Below, in pieces: positions 32,074 through 41,333 of a DNA stretch of 64,000 nt. Location of the stretch: the NCBI RefSeq assembly GCF_023715205.1, contig NZ_JAMBNR010000002.1, forward strand, positions 310,001 to 374,000. The letters run 5' to 3'. Origin of the DNA: Mesobacillus maritimus. GTDB taxonomy: Bacteria; Bacillota; Bacilli; Bacillales; Cytobacillaceae. Each line of letters begins with the position of its first letter. Positions within the stretch are counted from its first letter, which is position 1. The notes under the pieces were generated by a model. That model ran no database searches. It worked only from the letters and a program-made list of their open reading frames with translations, and was not told the DNA's origin. Both the position numbers and the translations under genes were made by a program.

Positions 32074-32682
32074 ATGAAATTGTTCTGTGACTCGGAGAAA
32101 TTAGATGACTATTTACTTGAGTTAAATGAAGTTAATTATTCTAATCCAATTATCAAAGAAAAGGCAGATGAACTTTTTCATCATTCTCAAACGGAAATTG
32201 AAAAAGCTAAAATCGCTTTTGAATTTGTTCGTGATGAAATTGCTCATTCTTGGGATATCCAATCAGAGCGGGTAACTTGTCATTCATCGGAAGTATTGGA
32301 CTTTAAAGAGGGTATTTGTTATGCCAAATCACACTTATTAGCGTCTTTATTGCGTTCACAGGGAATCCCAACAGGTTTTTGTTACCAAAAATTGATGTTA
32401 TTTGATACCCCAGAAAAAGGGTATTGTATCCACGCATTGAATGCGATCTTTCTGAAATCACTTAATAAATGGATTAGGGTCGATGCTCGTGGGAATAAAA
32501 AGGGAATTGATGCTCAATTTTCAACTGATGAAGAAAAATTAGCTTTTCCCATTCATGAAGAACTTGGTGAAAAGGATTATCCAGTGATTTATGCTAACCC
32601 ACATCCAAAAATTGTGGCTGTTTTAGGAGAAAATACGAATGCATTAGAAATGTATAAACACCATTTGCCAAATAGTTTGTAG
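32074..32682 (+). CDS. Transglutaminase-like domain protein
   Basis: A 202-aa protein with a transglutaminase/protease-like fold: Cys in KEGICYAKSHLLASLLRSQG, His in KGYCIHALNAIFL and Asp in KWIRVDARGNKKG form the expected triad. The N-terminal LFCDSEKLDDYLLE and FVRDEIAHSWDIQSERV are typical of bacterial members, which mostly act as peptidases or hydrolases. ATG 32074 follows GGGAGTAGGGG; the frame is open 21 codons earlier without a ribosome binding site. There is no signal peptide. The substrate is unknown. Confidence 0.85.
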   Translation: MKLFCDSEKLDDYLLELNEVNYSNPIIKEKADELFHHSQTEIEKAKIAFEFVRDEIAHSWDIQSERVTCHSSEVLDFKEGICYAKSHLLASLLRSQGIPTGFCYQKLMLFDTPEKGYCIHALNAIFLKSLNKWIRVDARGNKKGIDAQFSTDEEKLAFPIHEELGEKDYPVIYANPHPKIVAVLGENTNALEMYKHHLPNSL

Positions 32683-32939
32683 TTGTTACCCCTAATGGGT
32701 GCCTTTCTTTGGTATGGAGATGTGTTTTTTTATGCCTTCATTTTTTTTAAAAGGGTGCGGGGGATTAGTCTATTATACTATATGCCTCAATTTAAACTTA
32801 ATCACGCTCTCCGTGTCCAAGGGTGTTGGACGATGTACCTGTGTCCTACATGGTTCTACAATATTTTTAAAATTACCTATTTTCAATTTGGTAGATTCTA
32901 TGATATATTAATACCAATTTAATATAATCAACTTAAATA
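32683..32939. other. Intergenic upstream of the cobalamin riboswitch
   Basis: Short open frames here have no ribosome binding site. A degenerate REP-like stretch (GTGTCCAAGGGTGTTGGACG, then GTACCTGTGTCC) lies at 32813-32849. AATATAAT at 32921-32928 may be the -10 of the cob promoter; no clear -35. Confidence 0.4.
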
Positions 32940-33115
32940 AGTGCTCACGTTTGTGAGGTAAAAGGGAAACTAGTGAAAGTCTAGTACAGCCCCCGCTACT
33001 GTAAGAGCTGATGAAATTACAATACCACTGAGAAATCGGGAAGGTGTAAGAGTAAAAAGAAGCTTAAGTCAGGAAACCTGCTTATTTATGCGAGACTAAC
33101 TTTTCGGAGGGAGAA
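32940..33115 (+). promoter_or_regulatory. Cobalamin (adenosylcobalamin) riboswitch
   Basis: The conserved core of the B12 aptamer is present in order: AAGGGAAACTAGTGAAAGTC, ACAGCCCCCGCTACTGTAA, CCACTGAGAAATCGGGAAGG and the B12 box AAGTCAGGAAACCTGC at 33065-33080. It is followed by an intrinsic terminator (33183-33222). With coenzyme B12 bound, transcription should stop before the cbi operon. Confidence 0.95.
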
Positions 33116-33182
33116 GTATAGGTGGGACAATGTTACGATTGTTTTTGATGTTTCAGTATGCTTTTTTTGTGCTGTCATTTCA

Positions 33183-33222
33183 AATGCCTGTATTCCTTTT
33201 AAAAGGAGTGCAGGCATTTTTT
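33183..33222 (+). terminator. Riboswitch-controlled terminator
   Basis: AATGCCTGTATTCC pairs with GGAGTGCAGGCATT around TTTTAAAA, followed by TTTTTTAG. It is the expression platform of the B12 riboswitch. Confidence 0.9.
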
Positions 33223-33244
33223 AGTTTGTAAGAAAAAATAAACC

Positions 33245-33350
33245 TTGTCTAGCTTCAATGCCAACCCTTCGAGGTCACGAGCCTCGCAATAACAAAGAGC
33301 ACCTTTCCAAGGGGCTCGTCTTGTGCCATGCAGGGGGCAAGGCGTTTTGA
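33245..33350. repeat. Possible degenerate Bacillus GTCTAGCTTC-type repeat
   Basis: CTTGTCTAGCTTCAATGCC, then CGAGGTCACGAGCCTCG and further short palindromes. It resembles from memory a structured repeat common in Bacilli. It lies in the leader between terminator and cbiH60. Confidence 0.4.
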
Positions 33351-33375
33351 GATTTTCTAAATGGGAGGTAAGGCT

Positions 33376-34998
33376 ATGAAAAAAGGAAAAATTTTTGTTG
33401 TGGGCTTCGGTCCAGGTGATCGGGAGCATATTACAAAACGAGCAATAGATGTCCTGAAACAGAGTGATAGTATTATTGGTTATAAAACATATGTGGAGCT
33501 CATCGAACCGTTCGTAACAGCAAAATCCATCGTCAGTACGGGGATGACAGAAGAAGTGTCTCGTGCCCAAGAAGCTGTAAAACAAGCTGAAGCAGGAAAC
33601 CTAGTCTCGGTGATTTCTAGTGGTGATTCAGGGGTATATGGGATGGCTGGATTAGTGTATGAAGTCCTGATTGAAAAGGGCTGGACTGAAAAAGAAGGAA
33701 TTGCAGTCGAAATTGTCCCAGGTATTTCAGCGATTCATTCATGTGCGAGTATACTAGGTGCGCCCATCATGCATGATGCCTGCACGATTAGTTTAAGTGA
33801 TCATTTAACGCCTTGGACAGTGATTGAAAAGCGGATTGAAGCAGCCGCGATGGCGGATTTTGTGATCGCCTTATACAACCCGAAAAGCGGCCGGAGGACA
33901 CGTCAAATTGTAGAGGCACAAACCATTCTATTAAAATATCGTTCTCCTAACACACCAGTGGGGCTTGTAAAAAGTGCCTTTCGTGAAAATCAGAATGTCG
34001 TCCTGACCACATTGGCAGACATGCTTGAACACGATATCGGAATGCTGACAACGGTCATAATCGGGAATTCTTCTACTTTCTTTTATGACAATAAAATCAT
34101 TACCCCGCGAGGGTATCAGCGTAAATATACGTTAGGGGAAGAGGAACAAAGGTTAAAACCACATCAGCGTTTAAAAAAGGAAGCTGAACCATGGGCATTA
34201 AATCAAGAAACAGGGGAAGCTCAGGCAGGTTATGAGCAAATCGAACGAAAAAAACAAGAAGGGAGCTCATTAGATGTTGCCTTAAAGGCTTTATCCATGG
34301 TGACGAAAACCGACATAGAAAATTCAATGTTCGTACAACAGCCAATCGAGAATATTTTTGAATTCGCTGTTTCACCTGGTGTTGCCAACAAATTTATCAA
34401 GCCAGAGCAAATGCGCGTATTAGCAGAAATCATTGATGAAACAGGGACTCTGGAATATACACCAGATCATCGTTTTTTAGTCAAGATTCCAACAACTGAT
34501 CCTGAATCCATTATTGAAAAACTTGAACAACATCATCTAATTGTCATGCCAATGGGAGATGTTTTGAATTTAAAAGCTTGTGATTTTTGCTACGGTGAAA
34601 AAGCAGAGTCGATTCCATATGCAGAAGAAATTGCATCAAATTTGGGGGGCCTAAAGCTTCCAAAAGAATTACATATTGGATTCAACGGCTGTGGGATGGC
34701 CTGTTATCGGGCCGTATTTGATGATATTGGGATTGTGTATCGAAAGAAGAAATTTGATTTATTTATTGGAGCAAAGCCGGTTGGCCGTACAGCCCATGCA
34801 GCACAGCCAGTAGCAGAAGGAATTGAACCTGATCAGCTACTGCCGTTATTAACTGAATTGATTGAAGAATATAAACAAAATGCCCATCCAAATGAACGGC
34901 TTTTTAAATATTTTAAACGTGTGAAAAAAATTCGGTCATTTATCTATCACGATATGAGCTCCAAAATTAAAGTCGAGCCGGCACCATGTGGGGATTAG
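33376..34998 (+). CDS. cbiH60: CbiH60: precorrin-3B/cobalt-factor III C17-methyltransferase with Fe-S reductase-like domain
   Basis: A 540-aa fusion. Residues 1-245 are a CobJ/CbiH tetrapyrrole methylase (VVGFGPGDREHITKRA, ISSGDSGVYGMAG, EIVPGISAIHSCAS), which methylates C17 and drives ring contraction. A linker (about 250-310) follows. Residues 315-530 are a nitrite/sulfite reductase ferredoxin-like domain with cysteines in KACDFCYG, GFNGCGMACYRA and the C-terminal APCGD, which can hold a 4Fe-4S cluster. B. megaterium CbiH60 has this design. ATG 33376 follows GGGAGGTAAGG. It is the first gene behind the B12 riboswitch. Confidence 0.96.
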   Translation: MKKGKIFVVGFGPGDREHITKRAIDVLKQSDSIIGYKTYVELIEPFVTAKSIVSTGMTEEVSRAQEAVKQAEAGNLVSVISSGDSGVYGMAGLVYEVLIEKGWTEKEGIAVEIVPGISAIHSCASILGAPIMHDACTISLSDHLTPWTVIEKRIEAAAMADFVIALYNPKSGRRTRQIVEAQTILLKYRSPNTPVGLVKSAFRENQNVVLTTLADMLEHDIGMLTTVIIGNSSTFFYDNKIITPRGYQRKYTLGEEEQRLKPHQRLKKEAEPWALNQETGEAQAGYEQIERKKQEGSSLDVALKALSMVTKTDIENSMFVQQPIENIFEFAVSPGVANKFIKPEQMRVLAEIIDETGTLEYTPDHRFLVKIPTTDPESIIEKLEQHHLIVMPMGDVLNLKACDFCYGEKAESIPYAEEIASNLGGLKLPKELHIGFNGCGMACYRAVFDDIGIVYRKKKFDLFIGAKPVGRTAHAAQPVAEGIEPDQLLPLLTELIEEYKQNAHPNERLFKYFKRVKKIRSFIYHDMSSKIKVEPAPCGD

Positions 34999-35007
34999 GA
35001 GGAACAG

Positions 35008-35784
35008 ATGATTTTATTTTTAGCAGGAACAAGTGATGCGAGGGCATTGGCGATTCAATTGCAAAATCAAGGCTATCCTTTATTGGCAACGGTTGTCACA
35101 GAATCGGCAGCCGAGAGTTTAACTACCCACCAGATCCCTAATCAAGTGGGGCGGTTATCTGTCGATGACATGACGGCACTGATTCAGAAGCAAAACATGA
35201 CTTGTGTGATTGATGCCAGCCATCCGTATGCCGAAGAAGCGTCGAAAACGGCGATCGCAGCAGCAAGAGCATGTGAGATTCCCTATATTCGGTATGAACG
35301 TCCTAAAGAACAGTTCCTATCTCCACTCATTACGGAAGTGGAAAGTTATGAAGATGCAGCGAAATTAGCCCAATCTCACAAAGGCACGATCATGCTGACA
35401 ACAGGCAGCAAAACGTTAGAAATCTTTACGAAATATTTAATGCGCGAAGAAATTCGGCTTATTTGCAGGATGCTTCCAAATGTCGGGAACATGGAAAAGT
35501 GCAATCAGTTAGGGATTAAACAAAAGGACATTATTGCGATTCAAGGTCCCTTTTCGGAGTCATTAAATAGAGCCCTATGTGAGCAATATGATGTCACTTT
35601 ATTGATTACAAAAGAAAGCGGCAAAGTGGGAGCGGTTGATGAAAAAGTGACAGCGGCTTTGCAACTAGGAATTCCGGTTATTTTAATCAAACGACCAGCG
35701 ATTGAATATGAGAATTTATGTGTTTCTTTTGAAGAAGTCACTCAACGATTGGGAGGAATAATTCATGGCAAATACGAACTTTAA
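35008..35784 (+). CDS. cbiJ: Cobalt-precorrin-6A reductase
   Basis: A 258-aa NAD(P)H-dependent reductase (CbiJ/CobK) that reduces the macrocycle of (cobalt-)precorrin-6A. Typical segments: LFLAGTSDARALAIQLQNQG, VIDASHPYAEEASKTAIAAA and IRYERP near residue 93, VMLTTGSKTLEIF, then IAIQGPFSESLNRALCEQY. The ribosome binding site TTAGGAGGAACAG lies 9 bp behind the stop of cbiH60. The 3' end overlaps cbiC by 20 bp, so translation is coupled. Confidence 0.95.
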   Translation: MILFLAGTSDARALAIQLQNQGYPLLATVVTESAAESLTTHQIPNQVGRLSVDDMTALIQKQNMTCVIDASHPYAEEASKTAIAAARACEIPYIRYERPKEQFLSPLITEVESYEDAAKLAQSHKGTIMLTTGSKTLEIFTKYLMREEIRLICRMLPNVGNMEKCNQLGIKQKDIIAIQGPFSESLNRALCEQYDVTLLITKESGKVGAVDEKVTAALQLGIPVILIKRPAIEYENLCVSFEEVTQRLGGIIHGKYEL

Positions 35785-36439
35785 TACCAAATTTGTGCCG
35801 GTAACAGTTGATCCAGACAAAATTTATGATCATAGTTTCGCCATCATTAAAGAGGAAATGGGTGAACATTCATTCACGGATGAACAGTGGTTAGTGGTTC
35901 GAAGAGTCATCCACGCTTCAGCAGACTTTGAACTCGGTCGCAGCATGATCTTTACACCAGATGCGATTGAGGCAGGGGTTCAATCGATTCTAGCGGGCCG
36001 TCATGTCGTGGCAGATGTCCAAATGATTGAAAGTGGTTCAGGTCGAAAACGATTCCGAAAGCATGGCGGGGACCTTCATTGCTATATAGCCGATGAAGAT
36101 GTGGCAAAAGAAGCGAAAGCTCAAGGAACAACACGGGCGATTATTTCGATGCAAAAGGCAACTCGTTTACATAAAGGAGGAATCTATGCGATTGGCAATG
36201 CGCCAACGGCGTTGTTGGAATTAATTCGGTTAATTAAAGAAGGCTTGGCAAAACCGGACTTAATTATTGGCATGCCAGTTGGCTTTGTGTCAGCAGCAGA
36301 ATCGAAAGAGGAGTTAGCCTTACTTAAAGGAATCCCATTTATTACAAACAAAGGAAGAAAGGGTGGCAGTACAGTGACGGTTGCTGCACTGAATGCCATT
36401 TCGATCATGGCAGATGAACGGGCAAAAGAAACGAAATAA
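35765..36439 (+). CDS. cbiC: Cobalt-precorrin-8 methylmutase
   Basis: A 224-aa CbiC/CobH that moves the methyl group from C11 to C12 to give cobyrinate. The catalytic histidine is in VVRRVIHASADFELG; VVADVQMIESG, YAIGNAPTALLELIRLIKEG and GMPVGFVSAAESKEEL are conserved. It has a GGGAGGAATAATTC ribosome binding site within the end of cbiJ. The end overlaps the beginning of cbiD by about 26 bp in another frame if the upstream cbiD start is used. Confidence 0.96.
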   Translation: MANTNFNTKFVPVTVDPDKIYDHSFAIIKEEMGEHSFTDEQWLVVRRVIHASADFELGRSMIFTPDAIEAGVQSILAGRHVVADVQMIESGSGRKRFRKHGGDLHCYIADEDVAKEAKAQGTTRAIISMQKATRLHKGGIYAIGNAPTALLELIRLIKEGLAKPDLIIGMPVGFVSAAESKEELALLKGIPFITNKGRKGGSTVTVAALNAISIMADERAKETK

Positions 36440-37550
36440 AAAGGATCCTTCCCAAATGCGTCACGGCTATACGACAGGAGCTTGTGCAACAGCGATGACC
36501 AAGGCAGCACTAAAAGCACTTATCGAGGGAAAGGTTCCAGATGAAGTCACGATTTATTTGCCGGTAGGCCAGTATGCAACATTTAAAGTATCCGCATTTG
36601 AAGTGTCAGATGACTGGGTTATGTGTGAAACAATCAAAGATGCGGGAGACGATCCAGATGCAACCCACCAAGCGCGAATTCAAAGCACTGTTCGGTATTT
36701 AAAAGGAGAAGGCATCCATTTAGATGGTGGGGTTGGTGTCGGGCGAGTGACAAAAGCAGGATTACCTGTTCCTGTGGGGGAAGCGGCGATCAACCCCGTG
36801 CCGCGCAAAATGATTTATGGTGTAGTTCAAGAAGCACTTGAAAAATTTCAGCTGGATTGTGGAGTTGAAGTGGTGATTTCGGTCCCTGATGGTGAAGAGA
36901 TCGCTGAAAAAACATTAAATGCGCGTTTAGGCATTATCGGTGGAATTTCGATATTAGGGACACGAGGAACCGTGGTACCATTCTCCAGTTCTGCTTTTAT
37001 GGCAAGTATCGTGCAGGCAATCAATGTCGCAAAAGAAGCTGGATGCGAGCATTTAGTCCTTACAACGGGCGGACGCAGTGAAAAATTTGCCATGATGCAG
37101 TATCGTCATTTGCCAGAAGAAGCCTTTATCGAAATGGGCGACTTTGTCGGTTTTACGCTGAAGAATATCGCACGGCAGAAGATTCCTAGAGTCTCGTTAG
37201 TTGGGATGATGGGGAAATTCTCAAAAGTGGCCCAAGGCGTGATGATGGTTCACTCAAAAAGTGCCCCGGTTAGCTTTGAGTTTTTAGCAGGGATTGCCAA
37301 CAAAGTAGGGGTAGATGAAAAGACGCAGCAAGAAATTTTACAGGCGAATACAGCTTCACAGGTGGGGGAAATGCTTCAAGGAAACGGTGCCTTCTTTGCA
37401 GCCCTTTGCAAAAACTGCTGCTACTATGCGCTGAATCATATGGGTACGGACATCAAAGTATCGACAACCTTGTATGCGATGAATGGAGATTGTTTAGGAA
37501 AGGCTGAGAAGATTGACAAATTGGATGAAGATGATTGGTATCGGGGATAA
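36414..37550 (+). CDS. cbiD: Cobalt-precorrin-5B C1-methyltransferase
   Basis: A 378-aa CbiD, the C1-methyltransferase particular to the early-cobalt (anaerobic) pathway. [20 protein letters not shown] and [29 protein letters not shown] and GRSEKFAM are signature stretches. The start is uncertain: ATG 36414 (used here, keeps the [13 protein letters not shown] segment, overlapping cbiC) or ATG 36456, with a modest AAAGGA at 10 nt. Either way it is coupled to cbiC. Its presence, with CbiG and CbiX, shows the oxygen-independent route. Confidence 0.93.
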   Translation: MNGQKKRNKKDPSQMRHGYTTGACATAMTKAALKALIEGKVPDEVTIYLPVGQYATFKVSAFEVSDDWVMCETIKDAGDDPDATHQARIQSTVRYLKGEGIHLDGGVGVGRVTKAGLPVPVGEAAINPVPRKMIYGVVQEALEKFQLDCGVEVVISVPDGEEIAEKTLNARLGIIGGISILGTRGTVVPFSSSAFMASIVQAINVAKEAGCEHLVLTTGGRSEKFAMMQYRHLPEEAFIEMGDFVGFTLKNIARQKIPRVSLVGMMGKFSKVAQGVMMVHSKSAPVSFEFLAGIANKVGVDEKTQQEILQANTASQVGEMLQGNGAFFAALCKNCCYYALNHMGTDIKVSTTLYAMNGDCLGKAEKIDKLDEDDWYRG

Positions 37551-38721
37551 TGGCGCTGAAGGATTGCTCCCACAATATGTAGAGTGGATCCATGAATGTG
37601 ATGTCCTTGTCGGTGGGGAGCGTCATTTACAATTTTTCCCGGAATTTAAAAAAGAGAAAAGAGTGATCAAAGGCGGTTTGGCAGCATTAACGGCTAAATT
37701 ACAGCAAGAAACACGAAAGGTTGTCATTTTGGTGTCAGGTGATCCCCTGTTTTATGGGCTGGGAGGTGTGCTTGCAAAGAAGCTTCCTTTAGAGATTTAT
37801 CCTTATCCCAGCTCGGTTCAGCTCGCTTTTTCGAAACTACAAGAAAGCTGGCAGGATGCGTATATTGTCAGCCTGCACGGTCGTTCGATAAAAGGGTTGG
37901 CACAAAGAATTGATGGGCGCAAGAAGATTGCGATTTTAACAGATGAAACGAATTCTCCTCAGACAATCGCAACCTATTTAAAGCGATTCGGCATGACCGA
38001 ATATGAGGCCTTTGTGGCTGAAAATCTCCAGGGGGAAAACGAGCGTTGCCGTTCCTTTACCTTAGATGAAATGGAACAAACTTCTTTTTATCCATTGAAT
38101 GTGGTGATTTTAAAACAGCGTAAGGTTGTCGAACGCGCTTCTCTTGGCATTCCTGATGACGCCTTTCTTCAGCGAAAGCCGGATAAAGGACTCATTACGA
38201 AAAAAGAGATTCGAGTTTTAAGTTTACAAGAATTAGAGCTTAAGGAAAATAGTATTGTTTGGGATATTGGAACCTGCACAGGGTCGGTAGCGATTGAAGC
38301 AGCGAAAATCGCTCGCGAAGGTGCCGTGTATGCAATCGAAAAAAATGAGGGTGACCTCGACAATTGTTTGAAAAACCAATGTATCCATCGGACCGATTTT
38401 ACTGCAGTCCTTGGGAAGGCACCTGACCGTTTGGATGAATTTCCAGATCCGCATGCGATTTTTATTGGCGGAAACGGTGGCAATATGGAGCATTTATTGC
38501 AAATCTGTATTTCACGTTTACAGCCCAAAGGTCGGCTTGTGATGAATATTGCGACAATCGAAAATCTAGCAGAAGCGCTTCAGCATCTAAAAGCATTAGG
38601 CTGTGATGTATCGATTTTGCAGGCGCAAATGTCAAAAAGTAAACCAATTTTACATTTAACACGGTTTGAACCGTTAAATCCAATCTATATTGTGACAGCA
38701 AAGAAAGGAAAAGAAAAATGA
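37525..38721 (+). CDS. cbiET: CbiET: precorrin-6B C5,15-methyltransferase (decarboxylating)
   Basis: A 398-aa fusion of CbiE (residues 1-200, tetrapyrrole methylase; [28 protein letters not shown]) and CbiT (about 205-395, Rossmann methyltransferase; [34 protein letters not shown]). It methylates C5 and C15 and removes the ring C acetate carboxyl. The start is one of two ATGs (37525 or 37531) inside the end of cbiD; ribosome binding is weak, so translational coupling is likely. A CobL-like fusion as in B. megaterium. Confidence 0.94.
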   Translation: MKMIGIGDNGAEGLLPQYVEWIHECDVLVGGERHLQFFPEFKKEKRVIKGGLAALTAKLQQETRKVVILVSGDPLFYGLGGVLAKKLPLEIYPYPSSVQLAFSKLQESWQDAYIVSLHGRSIKGLAQRIDGRKKIAILTDETNSPQTIATYLKRFGMTEYEAFVAENLQGENERCRSFTLDEMEQTSFYPLNVVILKQRKVVERASLGIPDDAFLQRKPDKGLITKKEIRVLSLQELELKENSIVWDIGTCTGSVAIEAAKIAREGAVYAIEKNEGDLDNCLKNQCIHRTDFTAVLGKAPDRLDEFPDPHAIFIGGNGGNMEHLLQICISRLQPKGRLVMNIATIENLAEALQHLKALGCDVSILQAQMSKSKPILHLTRFEPLNPIYIVTAKKGKEK

Positions 38722-39425
38722 GAATAGGAACATTATATGGTTTAGGTGTGGGCCCTGGAGATCCAGAATTAATCACGGTAAAAGCCTTTCGCAAATTACA
38801 GGAAAGCCCAGTCATTGCTTATCCAAAAAAATTAAAAGGCAGTAAATCGTATGCCCATCGAATTGTGGAAGTCTATATTAACCCGAAAGAAAAAGAGATG
38901 CTTGGTCTTGTATTTCCGATGACAAAAGATGAAGATACCCTTCGCACGGAATGGACAAAATCAGTGGAAGCGATTTACCGCTATATCGTTCAAGGAAAAG
39001 ATGTTGCGTTTGTGACCGAAGGGGACCCGATGTTGTTCAGCACATTTATTCATTTAATGAATGTAATGAAATCGATTCACCCAGATGTCCCGATTGAAAC
39101 GGTTGCAGGAATCTCTTCGTTTAATGGTTCAGCGAATCGCTTAGGTATTGCATTGGCGGATGGGGATGACCATGTCGCGATGGTTCCTGCTACAGAGGAT
39201 ATAGAAGAAATGCGCCGGGTGATTGAAAGTCACGATGCGATTGTTTTTATCAAAGTAGCGAAAGTTTTAGACAGCATGCTGGATTTATTAGCAGACATGA
39301 ATTTATTAGAAAATACACATGTCGTGACAAAAGTGACATCAGATGAAGAGGTCATTTGGAAGGTCAATGAACTTAGGGGTGCAGAATTAAACTACTTGTC
39401 CTGTATGGTGGTGCGCAAATCATGA
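38718..39425 (+). CDS. cbiL: Cobalt-factor II C20-methyltransferase
   Basis: A 235-aa tetrapyrrole methylase (CbiL/CobI) adding the C20 methyl group to cobalt-factor [21 protein letters not shown] is the SAM-binding start, [16 protein letters not shown] the second motif and [18 protein letters not shown] the third. A 4-bp overlap with cbiET and with cbiF (ATGA) on both sides shows a tightly packed operon. Absence of a separate cobG agrees with the anaerobic route. Confidence 0.95.
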   Translation: MRIGTLYGLGVGPGDPELITVKAFRKLQESPVIAYPKKLKGSKSYAHRIVEVYINPKEKEMLGLVFPMTKDEDTLRTEWTKSVEAIYRYIVQGKDVAFVTEGDPMLFSTFIHLMNVMKSIHPDVPIETVAGISSFNGSANRLGIALADGDDHVAMVPATEDIEEMRRVIESHDAIVFIKVAKVLDSMLDLLADMNLLENTHVVTKVTSDEEVIWKVNELRGAELNYLSCMVVRKS

Positions 39426-40213
39426 AGAAAATTTGGATTATCGGAGCAGGGCCTGGAGACCCGGATTTAATAACGGTGAAAGGTTTAAAGCTTTTAAAAG
39501 AAGCGGATGTTGTCATGTACACCGATTCCCTCGTAAGCGAGACGTTAGTAGCAGAAGCAAAGGAGTCAGCAGAAATCATCCGCACTGCAGGGATGCATCT
39601 ACAAGAAATGGTGGATTGTATCGTTGAACGTGTCAACGCAGGCAAGACGGTTGTCCGTTTACATACAGGAGATCCAGCGATGTACGGGGCAACGATGGAG
39701 CAAGTAGCCTTATTGAAGCAACATGAAATTAGCTGTGAAATCGTGCCAGGGGTCAGTTCTGTTTTTGCTTCTGCTGCAGCTGTTGGGGCCGAGCTTACGA
39801 TTCCCGAATTAACGCAAACGCTTATTTTAACACGGGCTGAAGGGCGTACACCTGTACCAGAGCGGGAAAAATTACAAGCACTGGCAAGCCATCACTGTAC
39901 AATTGCCATGTTTTTAAGTGCGACATTAACAAAGAAAATTACGAAAGAATTGCAAGCAGCGGGGTGGGCAGACGATACGCCTGTTGCGGTTGTCCAACGT
40001 GCTTCGTGGCCAGATCAAAAAGTTGTTCGGACAACACTAGTTGAATTAGATGAAGCCATGCGGGTCAATGGCATTCGCAAGCATGCGATGATTCTCGCAG
40101 GCTGGGCGCTAGACCCAGAGATCCATGAAAAAGAGTATCGTTCGAAGCTATATGACAAGACGTTTACCCATGGCTTCCGTAAAGGTGTGAGTGCGAATGA
40201 TTCGGTTAAATGA
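39422..40213 (+). CDS. cbiF: Cobalt-precorrin-4 C11-methyltransferase
   Basis: A 263-aa tetrapyrrole methylase (CbiF/CobM). IIGAGPGDPDLITVKGLKLL is followed by VRLHTGDPAMYGATMEQ, EIVPGVSSVFASAAAVGAEL and LILTRAEGRTPVPE, all typical of CobM/CbiF. It methylates C11. The 5' end overlaps cbiL by 4 bp and the 3' end overlaps cbiG by 17 bp from the start I use. Confidence 0.95.
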   Translation: MKKIWIIGAGPGDPDLITVKGLKLLKEADVVMYTDSLVSETLVAEAKESAEIIRTAGMHLQEMVDCIVERVNAGKTVVRLHTGDPAMYGATMEQVALLKQHEISCEIVPGVSSVFASAAAVGAELTIPELTQTLILTRAEGRTPVPEREKLQALASHHCTIAMFLSATLTKKITKELQAAGWADDTPVAVVQRASWPDQKVVRTTLVELDEAMRVNGIRKHAMILAGWALDPEIHEKEYRSKLYDKTFTHGFRKGVSANDSVK

Positions 40214-41333
40214 AGGGGAAATTGCTGTAATTGAAAAACGTAAACCATATGCCCTCGTAGCCATTACAAAGCACGGGGTGGCACATGCAAGAAGCTACGC
40301 GGAAAAATTCCCATATGTGGACCTCTATTATATGAAGAAATTCGAGCAAGGCGACGAAGAGTCTCGTCAAATTCAATTATTTGATGGGACGGTCCGCCTA
40401 TTATTGCCCGCTTTGTTTCAGCAGTACAAAGGCATCATTTGTGTCATTTCGCTCGGTGCGGTCGTTCGAATGATTGCCCCCCTTTTGATCGATAAAAAGA
40501 AAGATCCTGCCGTATTGGTGGTGGATGATAAAGGGCAGTATGTCATTAGTGTATTATCAGGACATATTGGCGGGGCGAATGCCTTAACCGATGAATTTGC
40601 CGATGCGATTGGGGCAACGCCTGTTGTGACAACCGCATCAGATGTTCAAAAAACGATTCCAGTCGATTTATTTGGGGCCCAATTTGGATGGATGTGGGAG
40701 AGTGAAGAAAAGCTAACACCTGTTAGTGCATCGGTAGTCAATGAAGAGCATGTTGCGATTGTGCAGGAAACAGGGGAAAAAAATTGGTGGACGTATGAGC
40801 GAACCATGCCGGAACATTTGAAAATTTATCCTTCGATAGAGGAAGCAATCCTTGCCAAGCCACAGGCGACATTGCTGATTACCGATCGGTTGATGGAGGC
40901 AAAGGAAGAGGTACTCCTTGAGAACGGAGTGCTGTATCGTCCAAAATCACTCGTCCTTGGCATTGGCTGTAATCGCGGTACGACCATGGAAGAAATCGAA
41001 CAAGTCATCTTGGAAACATTAGCGGAGCTGCGGTTAAGTAAAAAAAGTGTCAAAGCGGTTGCGTCCATCGATTTAAAGAAAAATGAGCTAGGCTTGCTTG
41101 AATTAACTGCTAAGTATAACTGGCAGTTTGTGACTTACACTCCTGAAGAGCTAAATGAAATCCCAATCGATAATCCGTCGGAAACCGTCTTTAAATACAC
41201 AGGGGCGTATGGGGTCAGTGAGCCGGCCGCGATGCGCTATGCGAATGCGAAAGAATTATTGTTAGAGAAAAAGAAAAGCGGAAATGTGACCATTTCCATT
41301 GCCCGTGTCAACTTTGAGGAGGGAGAAGGATGA
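40197..41333 (+). CDS. cbiG: Cobalt-precorrin-5A hydrolase
   Basis: A 378-aa CbiG, which opens the delta-lactone of cobalt-precorrin-5A with loss of acetaldehyde: a step unique to the anaerobic pathway. The N-terminal domain has VISLGAVVRMIAPLL and VVDDKGQYVISVLSGHIGGA; the C-terminal CbiG_C domain starts about SLVLGIGCNRGTTMEE and ends SEPAAMRYANAKELL. ATG 40197 lies inside the end of cbiF; a GTG two codons earlier is an alternative. Overlaps cbiA by 4 bp. Confidence 0.95.
   Translation: MIRLNEGEIAVIEKRKPYALVAITKHGVAHARSYAEKFPYVDLYYMKKFEQGDEESRQIQLFDGTVRLLLPALFQQYKGIICVISLGAVVRMIAPLLIDKKKDPAVLVVDDKGQYVISVLSGHIGGANALTDEFADAIGATPVVTTASDVQKTIPVDLFGAQFGWMWESEEKLTPVSASVVNEEHVAIVQETGEKNWWTYERTMPEHLKIYPSIEEAILAKPQATLLITDRLMEAKEEVLLENGVLYRPKSLVLGIGCNRGTTMEEIEQVILETLAELRLSKKSVKAVASIDLKKNELGLLELTAKYNWQFVTYTPEELNEIPIDNPSETVFKYTGAYGVSEPAAMRYANAKELLLEKKKSGNVTISIARVNFEEGEG

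Noticed and set aside
32683-32922. 79- and 70-codon overlapping frames
   Set aside because: Start directly at the preceding stop, no ribosome binding site, and they cross a worn REP-like repeat.
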